DNA from: Oscillospiraceae bacterium
Lineage (GTDB): Bacteria; Bacillota; Clostridia; Oscillospirales; Ruminococcaceae
Direction: 5' to 3'
Assembly (NCBI GenBank): GCA_017436575.1
Contig: JAFSCU010000049.1
Span: 19,230-83,229, forward strand
DNA length: 64,000 bases
Shown: one piece after another, positions 24,031 through 33,069 of the stretch
Layout of the letters: each line of letters starts with the position of its first letter
How positions within the stretch are numbered: the first letter of the stretch is position 1
Translations under genes and position numbers: made by a program
The notes under the pieces: generated by a model
The model's input: the letters and a program-made list of their open reading frames with translations, nothing else
What the model was told of the DNA's origin: nothing
Databases searched by the model: none

Positions 24031-24884
24031 ATACTTCTCCTTTTGGCAAAGTGTTTCTGTACAAGGGTTGCGGCAAAGTTGATTATAACTGTCAGTACCA
24101 TAAGAATTGCCGCAATGGCAAAGGCCACACCGAATTCACCCTGCTCTTTTGCATAAACATAGAGAGCAACTGTAAGTGTTGCACCCGGTGCTGCAAGACC
24201 TGTGATAAGACCATTTACAGCATGGGCAAAGCCTGCTGTGAAAAGAAGTGCCGCGGATTCACCCAGAATACGCCCTACAGACAAAATACAGCCTGTAATT
24301 ACACCATCCACACAGCCGGGCAGAACCACTGTTCTGACCACACGCCATTTGCCGGCGCCAAGGCCAAAAGCACCTTCACGGTAAGACTGCGGAACGGTTT
24401 TCAGACTTTCCTGTGTGGTACGCATTATTGTTGGCAGGTTCATAATAACCAATGTCAGTGCACCTGCCATAAGACAGGTACCCATACTGTTGGAAAACAA
24501 AAGCATGCCCACCAGACCGTAGATAATTGAAGGAATGCCGGACAGGGTTTCGGCAGCATATTCAATAACCGCAACCACCTTTTTATTTGATGCATATTCG
24601 GTAAGATAAATTGCTGCACCAACACCCAGAGGCAATACAATCAGCAATGTTGCAACTACAATATATACAGTGTTCAGAATATCCGGCAGAATACCGATTC
24701 TTTCAGTCAGATAGCTTGGTTTTGTGGAAAGCAGTTCCCAAGTAATATTTGGTATACCCTGAAATAAAACATATACCAGCAAAAACAGTACCAATGCGGC
24801 TGTCAGCCCAACTGATATCAGCATCAGCGCTTTCATAAGCATTTCATAGTGTTTTCTTCTTGGTGTTAATGATTGATTCAACAT
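24027..24884 (-). CDS. pstA: Phosphate ABC transporter permease PstA
   Basis: A 285-residue membrane protein with six hydrophobic segments. The permease coupling loop is seen as [27 protein letters not shown], the PstA form of the EAA motif. It forms the channel with PstC. It starts 3 bases after pstC and overlaps pstB by 4 bases, so the ABC genes are tightly coupled. Confidence 0.95.
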   Translation of the reverse strand: MLNQSLTPRRKHYEMLMKALMLISVGLTAALVLFLLVYVLFQGIPNITWELLSTKPSYLTERIGILPDILNTVYIVVATLLIVLPLGVGAAIYLTEYASNKKVVAVIEYAAETLSGIPSIIYGLVGMLLFSNSMGTCLMAGALTLVIMNLPTIMRTTQESLKTVPQSYREGAFGLGAGKWRVVRTVVLPGCVDGVITGCILSVGRILGESAALLFTAGFAHAVNGLITGLAAPGATLTVALYVYAKEQGEFGVAFAIAAILMVLTVIINFAATLVQKHFAKRRSI

Positions 24885-24887
24885 AGT

Positions 24888-25754
24888 TTATTCCTTTTCT
24901 CTTTTGAGGAAGAAGTTCAATGTCACATTTATAAGCATAATAAACAGGAATAGTACCAGCGCGATGGAGAACAGTGCCTGCCTCTGCAAGCCGCTGGAAT
25001 ATGACATTTCGCTGGATACCGCAGTTGTAAGAAAGCGGACACTCTGAAACAGGGAGTCCGGCATATTCGGCACATTGCCTGCAACCATCATAACTGCCAT
25101 TGCTTCACCAATAGCACGGCCTACACCCAGCACAACTGCTGCAGCAATACCGCTTTTTGCGGCAGGGACGGAAACTCTGAAATAGGTTTCGACAGGCGTT
25201 GCACCCAACGCCAGGGAAGCATCTTCGTATTCTTTTGGAACAGCATCCAGCGCCGTTACGGACATTTTGATAATGGATGGCAGAATCATAATTGCCAGAA
25301 CAATAATTGCAGCCAGCAAGCTTGCACCATCAGGTACTTTGAAAACTTTTCTGATACCTGGTACCAGCACCAGCATACCCACCAGACCATATACAACGGA
25401 TGGTATGCCTGCCAGCAGGCTGACTGCTGACTGCATTACAGATTTCACCTTTGGTGATGCCATTTTTGAAAGGAAAACAGCTGTCATAAACCCTATCGGC
25501 ACACCGATTAATATTGCACCTGCTGTGCCATATATGCTTGTGAGAATAAATGGCAGTATACCGTATTTTGGCTGGGCTGCTGTGGACGCCCATTCTTTGC
25601 CAAACAGAAAATCAGCTATGCCGATTTCTTTGATTGCAGGAATACCGGAGATTACAAGATAAACTGTAATCAAAAGTACACAGCCCACTGTAATAAGGCC
25701 AAGCAACAGAAATATTCCGTGGATAATATTTTCAATCAGTTGATTTTTCTTCAT
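24888..25754 (-). CDS. pstC: Phosphate ABC transporter permease PstC
   Basis: A 288-residue membrane protein with six hydrophobic segments and the coupling loop VPKEYEDASLALGATPVETYFRVSVPAAKSG. It pairs with PstA. A 62-base gap separates it from pstS and holds a stem-loop, often seen where the binding protein must be made in excess over the channel. Confidence 0.95.
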   Translation of the reverse strand: MKKNQLIENIIHGIFLLLGLITVGCVLLITVYLVISGIPAIKEIGIADFLFGKEWASTAAQPKYGILPFILTSIYGTAGAILIGVPIGFMTAVFLSKMASPKVKSVMQSAVSLLAGIPSVVYGLVGMLVLVPGIRKVFKVPDGASLLAAIIVLAIMILPSIIKMSVTALDAVPKEYEDASLALGATPVETYFRVSVPAAKSGIAAAVVLGVGRAIGEAMAVMMVAGNVPNMPDSLFQSVRFLTTAVSSEMSYSSGLQRQALFSIALVLFLFIMLINVTLNFFLKREKE

Positions 25755-25776
25755 TGTTCATCCTCATAGCAGAACA

Positions 25777-25802
25777 GCGGCGGTTATTTTACTAACCGTC
25801 GC
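25777..25802 (-). other. Stem-loop between pstS and pstC
   Basis: Arms 25777-25786 and 25793-25802 (GCGGCGGTTA / TAACCGTCGC, one G-T wobble) with a 6-base loop. No U-tract. It may stabilise the pstS message or reduce read-through into pstC. Confidence 0.6.
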
Positions 25803-25816
25803 ATCTGCGAATTTAC

Positions 25817-26620
25817 TTAGTTTGCAGGAACTACGCCAGCTGCAGAGATAATATCGTTTGCAGCAGCTGATGTGATGTAATCAAAGAAGTTCTGTGCAGA
25901 TTCGCCCAGTGGTGTATCTGATTTTGTCACCAGAACAAATGGTCTCTGTACTACATAACTGCCGTCTTTGATGTTTGCTCCTGTTGCAGCCACACCGTCA
26001 ACTGTTACAGCTTTTACTGTATCTTTTACAGATGCAACTGATGCATATCCGATTGCACCTGGGTTCTGTGCAACTGTTGTGATAACGTCACCTGTTGATG
26101 TCAGTTCCTGGCGGTATTTGCAGGCATCTTCTGTATCTGTGATAGATTCAAAACCGTCTCTTGTACCGGAACCAGCTTCACGTCCGATAAGCACGATTTC
26201 TGCATCATTGCCGCCAACTTCAGACCAGTTTGTGATTTCGCCTTTGTAAATTTTTGCGATTGTTTCAACACTCAGGTCAGAAACCGGGTTTTCAGGGTTT
26301 ACTATAATTGCGATACCGTCGTATGCAAGGATTGTACCTGTAAGACCTGCATCTTTTTCTTCTGCTTTCAGATCACGGGAAGAAAGACCAATGTCACAGC
26401 GGCCTTCCTGAACAGCTTTAATGCCTGAACCGGAACCTGTTGGGTTATATGTAAAACTAATACCGGTATCGTTCTGGAATGCCTCACCTAGAGCACCTAT
26501 TACCTTTTCCATAGATGTGGAACCGTCTGTAGAAACAGCACCGGCAGTTTCATTGCTACAACCTGTAAAAACAAACATAGCCATTAATGCAGCTAAAACA
26601 ATAGTAATTAATTTTTTCAT
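25817..26620 (-). CDS. pstS: Phosphate-binding lipoprotein PstS
   Basis: A 267-residue lipoprotein that captures phosphate outside the membrane and delivers it to PstCAB. The start at 26620 is chosen because GAAAGGGG precedes it and it gives a clean signal peptide ending in the lipobox FTGC (Cys21). The mature protein has the PBP family phosphate contacts: GSTSMEKVIGALGE near the N-terminus, GSGSGIKAVQEGRCDIG, and GREAGSGTRDGFE. It is the first gene of the pst-pho unit, behind Pho-box repeats at 26684-26726. Confidence 0.96.
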   Translation of the reverse strand: MKKLITIVLAALMAMFVFTGCSNETAGAVSTDGSTSMEKVIGALGEAFQNDTGISFTYNPTGSGSGIKAVQEGRCDIGLSSRDLKAEEKDAGLTGTILAYDGIAIIVNPENPVSDLSVETIAKIYKGEITNWSEVGGNDAEIVLIGREAGSGTRDGFESITDTEDACKYRQELTSTGDVITTVAQNPGAIGYASVASVKDTVKAVTVDGVAATGANIKDGSYVVQRPFVLVTKSDTPLGESAQNFFDYITSAAANDIISAAGVVPAN

Positions 26621-26683
26621 AATAATGTCCCCTTTCAAGACTTGTGTGGATTTATTTGCTACAGTTATCATTTTAAAGACGCA

Positions 26684-26726
26684 ATGTGAAATCAAAAATA
26701 CAAGTTATGTGAAATCTATGTCAAAC
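26684..26726 (-). promoter_or_regulatory. Pho-box-like repeats before pstS
   Basis: On the plus strand ATGTGAAAT at 26684 and 26707 and ATGTCAAAC at 26718. The last two are spaced 11 bases, the first at 23, close to two 11-base turns. The motif is the same as before the Na+/Pi transporter gene, so both units are likely under PhoB. Confidence 0.72.
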
Positions 26727-26931
26727 ATTTAACTTTTGTATTTATACAGACTTAAAATTTAATTCGTTAAGATAAAAAATAGGCAACTGTCTGCTCAAAA
26801 CAAAATAAATTTGTGAAATTTTTTATAAAACTTAACATTTCACCTCCTTTTTTCGGCTACAGGCGAAGAAGTATAACAAAATACATTAAGTTTTGTGTAC
26901 CATCTTTAGTCCGAAGAAAGGAGGTATTACT

Positions 26932-27906
26932 ATGCTGAAAGAAAAATCTGTGGATATAATCCGCGCAAGCGAAATTGAACCAAAAGAAGTCAGATGGCTG
27001 TGGTATCCATATATTCCATATGGCAAGGTTACACTTATCCAGGGTGACCCTGGTGATGGCAAAAGCACCTTTGTCCTTAACCTTGCGGCATTGCTTACAA
27101 CAGACAGACCACTGCCATTTACAGAAGAAGCCCGTGAACCTGTTACTGTCATTTATCAGAACACAGAAGATGATGCTGATGATACTGTACTGCCAAGATT
27201 TATAAAGGCCGGCGGTGATGTGAACAGGCTGGTGTTTATAAATGAAGCAGAGTATCCACTCACATTTTCTGATGAAAGGCTGTATAAAGCAGTTGCCCAG
27301 GAAAATGCAAAACTGCTGATTCTTGACCCGTTGTCATCATACATAGGCAGTAATGTGTCATTGAATATGTCCAACGAAGTGCGACCGCAGTTCAATTCAC
27401 TTATCAGAATTGCAAGGGAACTGGACTGTGCGGTTATTGTTGTGGCCCATATGAACAAGGCGCAAGGCTTAAAAGCATTGTACCGAACAACCGGTTCAAT
27501 AGACATTGTAGCCGCGGCCAGAAGTTCATTGCTGATAGCCAGAACATCATCAGATATATCCGACAACGAAAGGATAATGGCTGTACAGAAAAGCAATCTG
27601 GCACCAATGGGTAAGTCTGTTCTGTTTTCAGTTGGTGATGGTATGGTTGAATGGCTTGACCAGGTGGACCGTTCTGCCGACGAAATACTTGGCAACTGTG
27701 TTGTCAACGGAAGACCCGATGACCGACTGAAAGAAGCAAAAGACTTTATACAGTCGATGCTTGAAAACGGACCGCTGACTGCAGTTGAATGTGAAAACCG
27801 ACTTAAAGCCGCAGGCATAAGGAAAACCACAGCCAAGAAAGCAAAGAAAGAGCTGGGTGTGATTTCTGAAAAAGAAGGAGCCGTATGGTTCTGGAAACTT
27901 GCGTAG
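26932..27906 (+). CDS. RecA-fold AAA ATPase of a mobile element (RepA-like)
   Basis: A 324-residue P-loop ATPase: Walker A GDPGDGKST (38-46), Walker B LLILDP (Asp132), an HMNKAQGLKALYRTTGS sensor region as in plasmid/phage RepA-type hexameric helicases, and a C-terminal winged-helix-like tail (RLKEAKDFIQSMLENGPLTAVECENRLKAAGI). Such proteins commonly sit near integrase genes in Firmicutes integrative elements, where they may help replication of the excised form. The start at 26932 follows AAAGGAGG; the longer frame has no site. It is divergent from pstS and the first of three mobility genes. Confidence 0.8.
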   Translation: MLKEKSVDIIRASEIEPKEVRWLWYPYIPYGKVTLIQGDPGDGKSTFVLNLAALLTTDRPLPFTEEAREPVTVIYQNTEDDADDTVLPRFIKAGGDVNRLVFINEAEYPLTFSDERLYKAVAQENAKLLILDPLSSYIGSNVSLNMSNEVRPQFNSLIRIARELDCAVIVVAHMNKAQGLKALYRTTGSIDIVAAARSSLLIARTSSDISDNERIMAVQKSNLAPMGKSVLFSVGDGMVEWLDQVDRSADEILGNCVVNGRPDDRLKEAKDFIQSMLENGPLTAVECENRLKAAGIRKTTAKKAKKELGVISEKEGAVWFWKLA

Positions 27907-28047
27907 AAGACAACAAGTCAATAAGTATTGGCACTGTGGAAGGAGTCGGTATTTATCCAAAACACAGGCACTGATGTTTATTGGCTTATTGAACTGTTAA
28001 TAAAGTGACACAGGTAAAAATAGCAACTTATTATATAAGCAAGCAAC

Positions 28048-28085
28048 GAATGGTGTACCCATTCAGCTTTCAGGGAGAACCCTGA
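28048..28085 (+). other. Two small stem-loops in the xis leader
   Basis: GAATGG/CCATTC (28048-28053, 28059-28064) and TCAGGG/CCCTGA (28070-28075, 28080-28085) lie 35-70 bases before the xis start. They may tune excisionase translation. The 213-base gap after the ATPase gene holds no other gene. Confidence 0.5.
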
Positions 28086-28119
28086 TACCCCGAAAATGTA
28101 ACTGACAAGGAGAATTGAT

Positions 28120-28335
28120 ATGAAAAATACAAACGAAAACTATGCCGGAGTGCCGGTGTGGGAGAAAACAACTCTGACCATAAGAGAAGCTGCAGAATAC
28201 AGCAATATCGGTATAAACAAACTTTCTGAAATGTTGAGAAGCCCTAATTGTACTTTTGTTCTCTATGTAGGAAACAAGAAGCTTGTAAAGCGCAAAGCTT
28301 TTGAAGAATATCTGAAAAATAAACTGTCTATTTGA
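28120..28335 (+). CDS. Excisionase (Tn916 Xis-like)
   Basis: A 71-residue MerR-like winged-helix protein of the Tn916-type excisionase family: WEKTTLTIREAAEYSNIGINKLSEMLRSPNCTFVLYVGNKKLVKRKAFEEYL covers the whole family domain. It bends DNA at the element ends and steers the integrase to excision. It has an AAGGAGAA site and lies 85 bases before int. Confidence 0.9.
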   Translation: MKNTNENYAGVPVWEKTTLTIREAAEYSNIGINKLSEMLRSPNCTFVLYVGNKKLVKRKAFEEYLKNKLSI

Positions 28336-28420
28336 TATATGCAACTATTGAGAAAAAACGGGCTATGTGTTACAATAAAGTGATGCATAGGCTCTTTTTC
28401 TGCAAAAGAAAGGAGCTCTA

Positions 28421-29596
28421 ATGGGTAAAAATTTAAAAGGTAAAGAACTTGGTAAAGGCATCTGCCAACGAAAAGATGGCAGTTATTCAGCAAGATTTGT
28501 GGATAAATACGGCAAACGCCGTGAAAAAATGTTTTCATCTCACAAAGAAGCCAAAAACTGGATAGAAGATGCCAGATATACCGACAAACATGGGATTGCC
28601 CCTGCCGTATCAGATATGACGGTTGATAAATGGTTTGAATTCTGGACTACCCACATTATATGTGACCTGTCGCCAAATACATTGCGTAATTACCGCGACA
28701 GATACATCCACAATATCAAGCCTTTTATCGGCAATATGTTGCTGACAGATGTGAAACCTCTGCATTGCAAAATGATTCTGAATCAGATGGATACAGACGG
28801 ATATGCCGGCGGCACAATACGAGCTACCTATATAACAATGGGGACTATGTTCAAGTCAGCAATAATGAACGACTTCATCTCAAAGCATCCTATGGACACA
28901 GTGCGATATACCAAACCGGTCCGTGCACCCAGTGATATAAAATATCTTACTGTGGAAGAGCAGGAAAAGTTTATGGAAGTGGCAAAACGCTCCCATAACT
29001 ATTATCAGTATGCGCTTTTACTGGAAACAGGACTGCGCACAGGCGAACTGATAGGCCTGACCTGGGACTGTATAGACTTTGAAAAAAGGACATTGACTGT
29101 GAATAAAGCTTTGGAATACAGACACGGCAACGGCTACTGGCGTGCCGGTCCGCCAAAGACACTTCACAGCTACAGAACAATCCCTCTTACCAACCGAGCA
29201 TATGAAATACTAAAAACAGTTTATAGCCAGAAGGACAGCCGAAAAGAATCTGCCACATTGCCCCAGTCACTGGAATTTATGGACAGACACACCGGCCGAA
29301 AAGCAACTCTGGTTATGAAAGACCTGGTTTTCATCAACTGGCGTACCGGAGAACCTGCCAAAAACTCATCCTACGATACGCATCTTTACAAGCTGTGTGA
29401 TGAAGCTGGTATTAAACATTTCACTATGCACACATTGCGTCATACATACGCTACAAGAGCCATAGAACGTGGTGTTCAGCCTAAAGTTCTGCAGAAATTG
29501 CTGGGTCACGCAAGCATTCAGACTACAATGGACAAATATGTTCACGTTACTGATGAAAGTATGCAGAAGGCGATACAGCAGTTTGAAACAGCGTAA
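28421..29596 (+). CDS. Tyrosine integrase (Tn916 Int-like)
   Basis: A 391-residue site-specific recombinase. Domains in order: N-terminal arm-binding domain (about 1-60), SAM-like core-binding domain (about 65-155), catalytic domain (about 175-385). The catalytic set is complete: Arg206, Lys246, His337-x-x-Arg340, His363 and nucleophile Tyr373. Intact, so the element may still be mobile. It ends 60 bases from the right 50-bp attachment repeat and 7 bases before a pair of AAAATGGTGA arm-type repeats. GAAAGGAG ribosome-binding site. Confidence 0.95.
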   Translation: MGKNLKGKELGKGICQRKDGSYSARFVDKYGKRREKMFSSHKEAKNWIEDARYTDKHGIAPAVSDMTVDKWFEFWTTHIICDLSPNTLRNYRDRYIHNIKPFIGNMLLTDVKPLHCKMILNQMDTDGYAGGTIRATYITMGTMFKSAIMNDFISKHPMDTVRYTKPVRAPSDIKYLTVEEQEKFMEVAKRSHNYYQYALLLETGLRTGELIGLTWDCIDFEKRTLTVNKALEYRHGNGYWRAGPPKTLHSYRTIPLTNRAYEILKTVYSQKDSRKESATLPQSLEFMDRHTGRKATLVMKDLVFINWRTGEPAKNSSYDTHLYKLCDEAGIKHFTMHTLRHTYATRAIERGVQPKVLQKLLGHASIQTTMDKYVHVTDESMQKAIQQFETA

Positions 29597-29603
29597 TTGG
29601 TGT

Positions 29604-29625
29604 AAAATGGTGATAAAATGGTGAC
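29604..29625 (+). other. Right arm-type integrase repeat
   Basis: Two tandem AAAATGGTGA units directly after int, 20 of 22 matching 18132-18153 in the same orientation. Confidence 0.6.
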
Positions 29626-29656
29626 GTAAAAATTATATTATGTTAAAAATCCCTGC

Positions 29657-29706
29657 AAAATAAAGAAAAATTAAAAGGAGAATATAGATTATGAAACTTG
29701 GTATCG
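29657..29706 (+). other. Right attachment site (attR) covering the ychF start
   Basis: Right copy of the 50-bp repeat. It contains the AAAAGGAGA site, the ATG and codons MKLGI of ychF, so insertion rebuilt an intact gene but replaced everything upstream of about 29657. Confidence 0.75.
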
Positions 29707-30788
29707 TAGGTTTGCCAAACGTAGGCAAAAGTACACTGTTCAATGCTATTACAAACGCCGGTGCGGCAAGTGCAAACTTTCCTTTCTGCACTATTGAACC
29801 AAATGTTGGCGTGGTAGCTGTGCCGGACGAAAGACTGGACAAACTGGCTGAAATGTACAACCCTAAAAAATATACACCTGCCACAATTGAATTTGTTGAT
29901 ATTGCAGGTCTTGTAAAAGGCGCAAGCCACGGTGAAGGTCTGGGCAACAAATTCCTGAGCCACATCCGTGAAGTTGATGCCATTATCCACATGGTACGTT
30001 GCTTTGACAGCGATGATATTATTCACGTTGAAGGCAGTGTTGACCCACTGAGAGATATTGAAACAATCGACCTGGAACTGGTACTGTCTGACCTGGAAAT
30101 TGTACAGAGAAGAATTGACAGAACTAAAAAAGCCCTGAAAGGCGACAAGAGCCTGGGCGACCTGGTAGTTATGCTGGAAAGACTGGAAGAATATCTGGGA
30201 GAAGGCAAAAACGCCCGTGGTTTTGAACTGCTGAACGAAAAAGAGGAAGAATGGTTCAAAGAAATGCCACTGTTGTCTGCAAAACCTGTTATCTACGCCT
30301 GTAACCTGTCTGAAGATGACCTGCTGATGGGCATCAGCGAAAACCAGTATTATCCGGTGGTAAAACAGAAAGCAGCAGAAGACAAAAGCGGCTGTCTGCC
30401 AATCTGTGCAAAAATTGAAGAAGACGTAAACGGTCTGTCCAGAGAAGAAAAAAGAGAATTCCTGGCTGAACTGGGTCTGGAAATTTCCGGCCTGGATACA
30501 CTTATCCAGGAAAGCTATGCCCTGCTGGGTCTTATCAGCTTCCTGACAGCCGGTCCTGAAGAAGTAAGAGCATGGACAATTACAAAAGGCACAAAAGCCC
30601 CACAGGCTGCCGGTAAAATCCACTCTGACTTTGAAAGAGGTTTTATCCGTGCTGAAATCATCGCTTATGACGACCTGATGGCCTGTGGCACAATGGTAGC
30701 CGCAAAAGAAAAAGGTCTGGTTCGCAGCGAAGGTAAAGAATATGTGATGAAAGACGGCGACGTAACACTGTTCCGTTTCAATGTTTAA
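29691..30788 (+). CDS. ychF: Redox-regulated ribosome-associated ATPase YchF
   Basis: A 365-residue Obg-related P-loop protein with ATP preference. G1 is GLPNVGKST (7-15), followed by the YchF-specific [14 protein letters not shown], a [11 protein letters not shown]3 loop, a coiled-coil hairpin and a TGS-like C-terminal domain ([16 protein letters not shown]...DYVM-type end). The reading frame is complete although the element's right end lies at its start codon. Its original promoter is probably the one now stranded at 17780-17808, so present expression depends on sequence in the element's right end or read-through from int. Confidence 0.96.
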   Translation: MKLGIVGLPNVGKSTLFNAITNAGAASANFPFCTIEPNVGVVAVPDERLDKLAEMYNPKKYTPATIEFVDIAGLVKGASHGEGLGNKFLSHIREVDAIIHMVRCFDSDDIIHVEGSVDPLRDIETIDLELVLSDLEIVQRRIDRTKKALKGDKSLGDLVVMLERLEEYLGEGKNARGFELLNEKEEEWFKEMPLLSAKPVIYACNLSEDDLLMGISENQYYPVVKQKAAEDKSGCLPICAKIEEDVNGLSREEKREFLAELGLEISGLDTLIQESYALLGLISFLTAGPEEVRAWTITKGTKAPQAAGKIHSDFERGFIRAEIIAYDDLMACGTMVAAKEKGLVRSEGKEYVMKDGDVTLFRFNV

Positions 30789-30892
30789 TTTAACAGAATT
30801 CACACAATAACCCTGTATTATAATAATATAGAATAATTTTCCCTGTCCCCCAAAGGAACTGCAACAGGTTTAAGTTATAAAGGAGGGTTTTT

Positions 30893-31381
30893 ATGAATAT
30901 AGGATTTGTAGTTTTGCTGCCGATAATTTTCTGGATTTTTATCCTGATGCTGATTATTGCAGTATCAAAACCAAAGCGCCGCCCTATGCAAAGCCGTGGC
31001 GGTGACAGCCCTACACAGCGTTATCTGTCCGGCACTCAAAACCGTGGCGGATATTCCAGACCAAAACAGACTATAAAGACAACATCTGCCCGTCCACAGA
31101 TGCGGAAGGGTCTGTTTGATATGAAACTGGGTAAAGACACAGAGAAAAAGCAGAGAAGTGGCGATTTTGGTATGTTCCGCAACACAGACTTTGACGATTA
31201 TTCTGCAAAAGGCAGAAAAAAAGATTTTGTCAGCGGCTATGATAAAAAACTGAGCAAAGGTGGCATACGGGCACAGCGTGCTGCCAATATGCAGTACAGC
31301 CACACCTACAATGGCCACGAACCGTGGGATAAATGTCTGCCAAAGGAAAAAGACCCTTGGGACAAAGATTTTTATGCATAA
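30893..31381 (+). CDS. Hypothetical single-pass membrane protein with basic tail
   Basis: A 162-residue protein with one N-terminal membrane segment (about 4-25) and then a long, basic, Gly/Ser/Arg-rich, probably disordered cytoplasmic tail (KPKRRPMQSRGG..., NRGGYSRPK). It ends in WDKCLPKEKDPWDKDFYA. I do not recognise the family. It has an excellent AAAGGAGGG site, so it is likely a real gene. A GGCGGG/CCCGCC stem-loop follows at 31391-31407. Unrelated to ychF or mtnN by sequence. Confidence 0.7.
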   Translation: MNIGFVVLLPIIFWIFILMLIIAVSKPKRRPMQSRGGDSPTQRYLSGTQNRGGYSRPKQTIKTTSARPQMRKGLFDMKLGKDTEKKQRSGDFGMFRNTDFDDYSAKGRKKDFVSGYDKKLSKGGIRAQRAANMQYSHTYNGHEPWDKCLPKEKDPWDKDFYA

Positions 31382-31441
31382 ACAGACAGAGGCGGGGTTT
31401 TCCCGCCCCTATCATTATTTAACAATTATATGAGGTAAATT

Positions 31442-32128
31442 ATGAAAACAATAGGCGTTATCGGCGCAATGCCGGAAGAAGTTACACTGCTGAAAAGTCG
31501 TATGACAGATGTAGAAAGCGAAAAAGTGGCAGGTCTGGAAATATTCAAAGGTCAGCTGCATGGCAAAAACGTGGTGCTGACACAGAGCGGTATGGGCAAA
31601 GTGGCCGCCGGTGCCGCAACACAGCTGCTGATTACAAAATACGGCATTGATGCAATTATGTTCAGCGGTATCGCAGGCAATATGACCAGCAAAATCGGCG
31701 TTGGTGATGTGGTGGTTTCAAAGGAAGTTACATATCACGATGCTGAAATATCCATGATTAACCAGCACTATCCAAATATGGACAGCTATTTTGCAGATGA
31801 AAATATGATTAATGCTGCCAGCCGTGCCTGCCAGGAAACAAACACAAATTTCATCGTAGGCAAAATTGCCACCGGCGATAAATTTATAGGCGAAACAGCC
31901 CAGAAAGAAGCCATTGCTGCATTCTGCAACCCTGACTGTGTGGAAATGGAAGGCGCCGCAATCGCCCACATCGCCTGCAAAAACGATGTTCCATTTGTGA
32001 TTATCCGTGCAATGAGCGACAACGCTGACGAAACAGCCAGAGAAGAACTGGTGGAAAAACACTTTGATATTTCAGAATACTGCGACAAAGCTGCAGACAT
32101 CTGTGAACTGTGCATCAAATACTGTTAA
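31442..32128 (+). CDS. mtnN: 5'-methylthioadenosine/S-adenosylhomocysteine nucleosidase
   Basis: Cleaves methylthioadenosine and S-adenosylhomocysteine to adenine plus the thioribose product, a step in methionine salvage and methyl-cycle recycling. The 228 residues show the PNP/UDP-phosphorylase fold motifs: IGVIGAMPEEVTLL at the N-terminus, FSGIAGN, and the catalytic region VEMEGAAIAHIA followed by IRAMSDNAD with the active-site aspartate. Length is typical. The next gene starts 15 bases later, so they probably share a message. Confidence 0.95.
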   Translation: MKTIGVIGAMPEEVTLLKSRMTDVESEKVAGLEIFKGQLHGKNVVLTQSGMGKVAAGAATQLLITKYGIDAIMFSGIAGNMTSKIGVGDVVVSKEVTYHDAEISMINQHYPNMDSYFADENMINAASRACQETNTNFIVGKIATGDKFIGETAQKEAIAAFCNPDCVEMEGAAIAHIACKNDVPFVIIRAMSDNADETAREELVEKHFDISEYCDKAADICELCIKYC

Positions 32129-32143
32129 GAAAGCGGTGATTTT

Positions 32144-32563
32144 ATGACAGACATCAATCTGCATTATCACGTTGATACCCAGGGCAGAAAATGGCTGGTA
32201 AGCGCAATGGGCAGTGGCACAAAACTGGAAATACCACAGGATGTATACGGTATTGCCGGCGGTGCCTTTATTATGGCAAACCGACTGACTGAAATATACA
32301 TACCTGAAAATGTACAGGAAATAATGGGTGATGTTTTCGGCTGTTTTGACAGCCAGTTGACAATTTACTGCGCCGTCTGTGAAAAACCTTCAGGCTGGGC
32401 AGACAGTGAAACTGTCTTGAACAGTGATGAAAGCGGTATGGAAAGAATACACAACTATTGGCTGGGCAGTGCAAAGTTTACCTTCGATACAAATGGAATA
32501 CTGTCCTACCTGCCTTTAAGCTACCGTAACGGCGCACCAAAAGTTATATGGGGACGTAAATAA
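32144..32563 (+). CDS. BspA-type leucine-rich-repeat protein (short, cytoplasmic)
   Basis: A 139-residue protein with about two LRR_5-type repeats (IPQDVYGIAGGAFIMANRLTEIYIPENVQEI) and then the end piece often seen in this family (LTIYCAVCEKPSGWADS...VIWG). No signal peptide is present, so unlike surface BspA proteins it should stay inside the cell. Its role is unknown. It lies between mtnN and an SdpI-like gene with 1-15 base gaps. Confidence 0.7.
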   Translation: MTDINLHYHVDTQGRKWLVSAMGSGTKLEIPQDVYGIAGGAFIMANRLTEIYIPENVQEIMGDVFGCFDSQLTIYCAVCEKPSGWADSETVLNSDESGMERIHNYWLGSAKFTFDTNGILSYLPLSYRNGAPKVIWGRK

Positions 32564-32564
32564 T

Positions 32565-32951
32565 ATGTTTATGTGGATATTTATGACCGGGTGTAGCATG
32601 CTGATACCTGTGCTGTTGTATCGGTTTGGCAAATTTTTCGAAAATGATGACAGTATAGATATCAACTATGCTTTCGGTTACAGAACAGGCCGCAGTATGC
32701 AAAACCAGGACACCTGGCGTTTCGCCCAGAAATATTGGGGCATATTACGGAAGAAAACAGCTGTAGTATGTCTGGTAATGGTGATTCCAATGATGCTGGT
32801 GTATGGCAAAAGTGCTGACACAGTGGGCACTGCAGGTGGGATTATATGTATGATGCAATTAATTCCTATGGTTGCCACCATTCCCAAAACAGAAAAAGCC
32901 CTGAAAGAAACCTTTGATGACGAAGGCAACTTCAGAAATAAAAACAGATAA
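32565..32951 (+). CDS. SdpI-family membrane protein
   Basis: A 128-residue protein with three hydrophobic segments. The central INYAFGYRTGRSMQNQDTWRFAQKYWG stretch is the hallmark of the SdpI C-terminal domain (immunity to the SdpC toxin in Bacillus). Here only the short domain is present, and no sdpABC-like toxin genes are nearby, so an immunity role is not implied. It lies 1 base after the LRR gene and ends at a terminator. Confidence 0.75.
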   Translation: MFMWIFMTGCSMLIPVLLYRFGKFFENDDSIDINYAFGYRTGRSMQNQDTWRFAQKYWGILRKKTAVVCLVMVIPMMLVYGKSADTVGTAGGIICMMQLIPMVATIPKTEKALKETFDDEGNFRNKNR

Positions 32952-32954
32952 AAT

Positions 32955-32990
32955 AAAGACAAGGTATGTATAATAACCTTGTCTTTTTTA
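32955..32990 (+). terminator. Intrinsic terminator
   Basis: Arms AAAGACAAGGT (32955-32965) and ACCTTGTCTTT (32976-32986) with a 10-base loop and T-run. Confidence 0.8.
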
Positions 32991-33069
32991 ATTGGATTAT
33001 TGGTTTTTCGTGGCAGTGTTGAACTGATGATACAAAAGCAAAAACCGGTCATACTAATAAAAAACGCTT

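Larger units (their letters stand above)
17956..29706. mobile_element. Integrated element at the 5' end of ychF, carrying a Pst-Pho locus
   Basis: About 11.75 kb bounded by direct repeats of 50 bp (17956-18005 and 29657-29706, 49/50 identical). The right copy is the native ribosome-binding site and start of ychF. A tyrosine integrase ends 60 bases from the right repeat, preceded by an excisionase and a RecA-fold ATPase. A 22-bp arm-type repeat with two mismatches lies in the same orientation inside both ends (18132-18153 and 29604-29625), as Int arm sites do in Tn916-like elements. Contents: Na+/Pi transporter, phoR, phoB, phoU, pstBACS, ATPase, xis, int. No relaxase or transfer gene is seen. 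An alternative is that the left repeat marks an older event and the phosphate genes are ancestral. Confidence 0.68.

Noticed and set aside
17956-29706. Prophage or conjugative element
   Set aside because: No capsid, tail, portal, terminase, relaxase or type IV secretion genes are present; only int, xis and an ATPase.
29643-30803. A 386-residue minus-strand frame opposite ychF
   Set aside because: Antisense shadow of a strongly conserved gene; the sequence is rich in Phe, Cys, Gln and His in the pattern produced by reading codons in reverse.
32565-32951. SdpI-like protein as toxin immunity
   Set aside because: No sdpA, sdpB or sdpC-like genes are near and the protein has only the short C-terminal domain, which is widespread without toxin systems.
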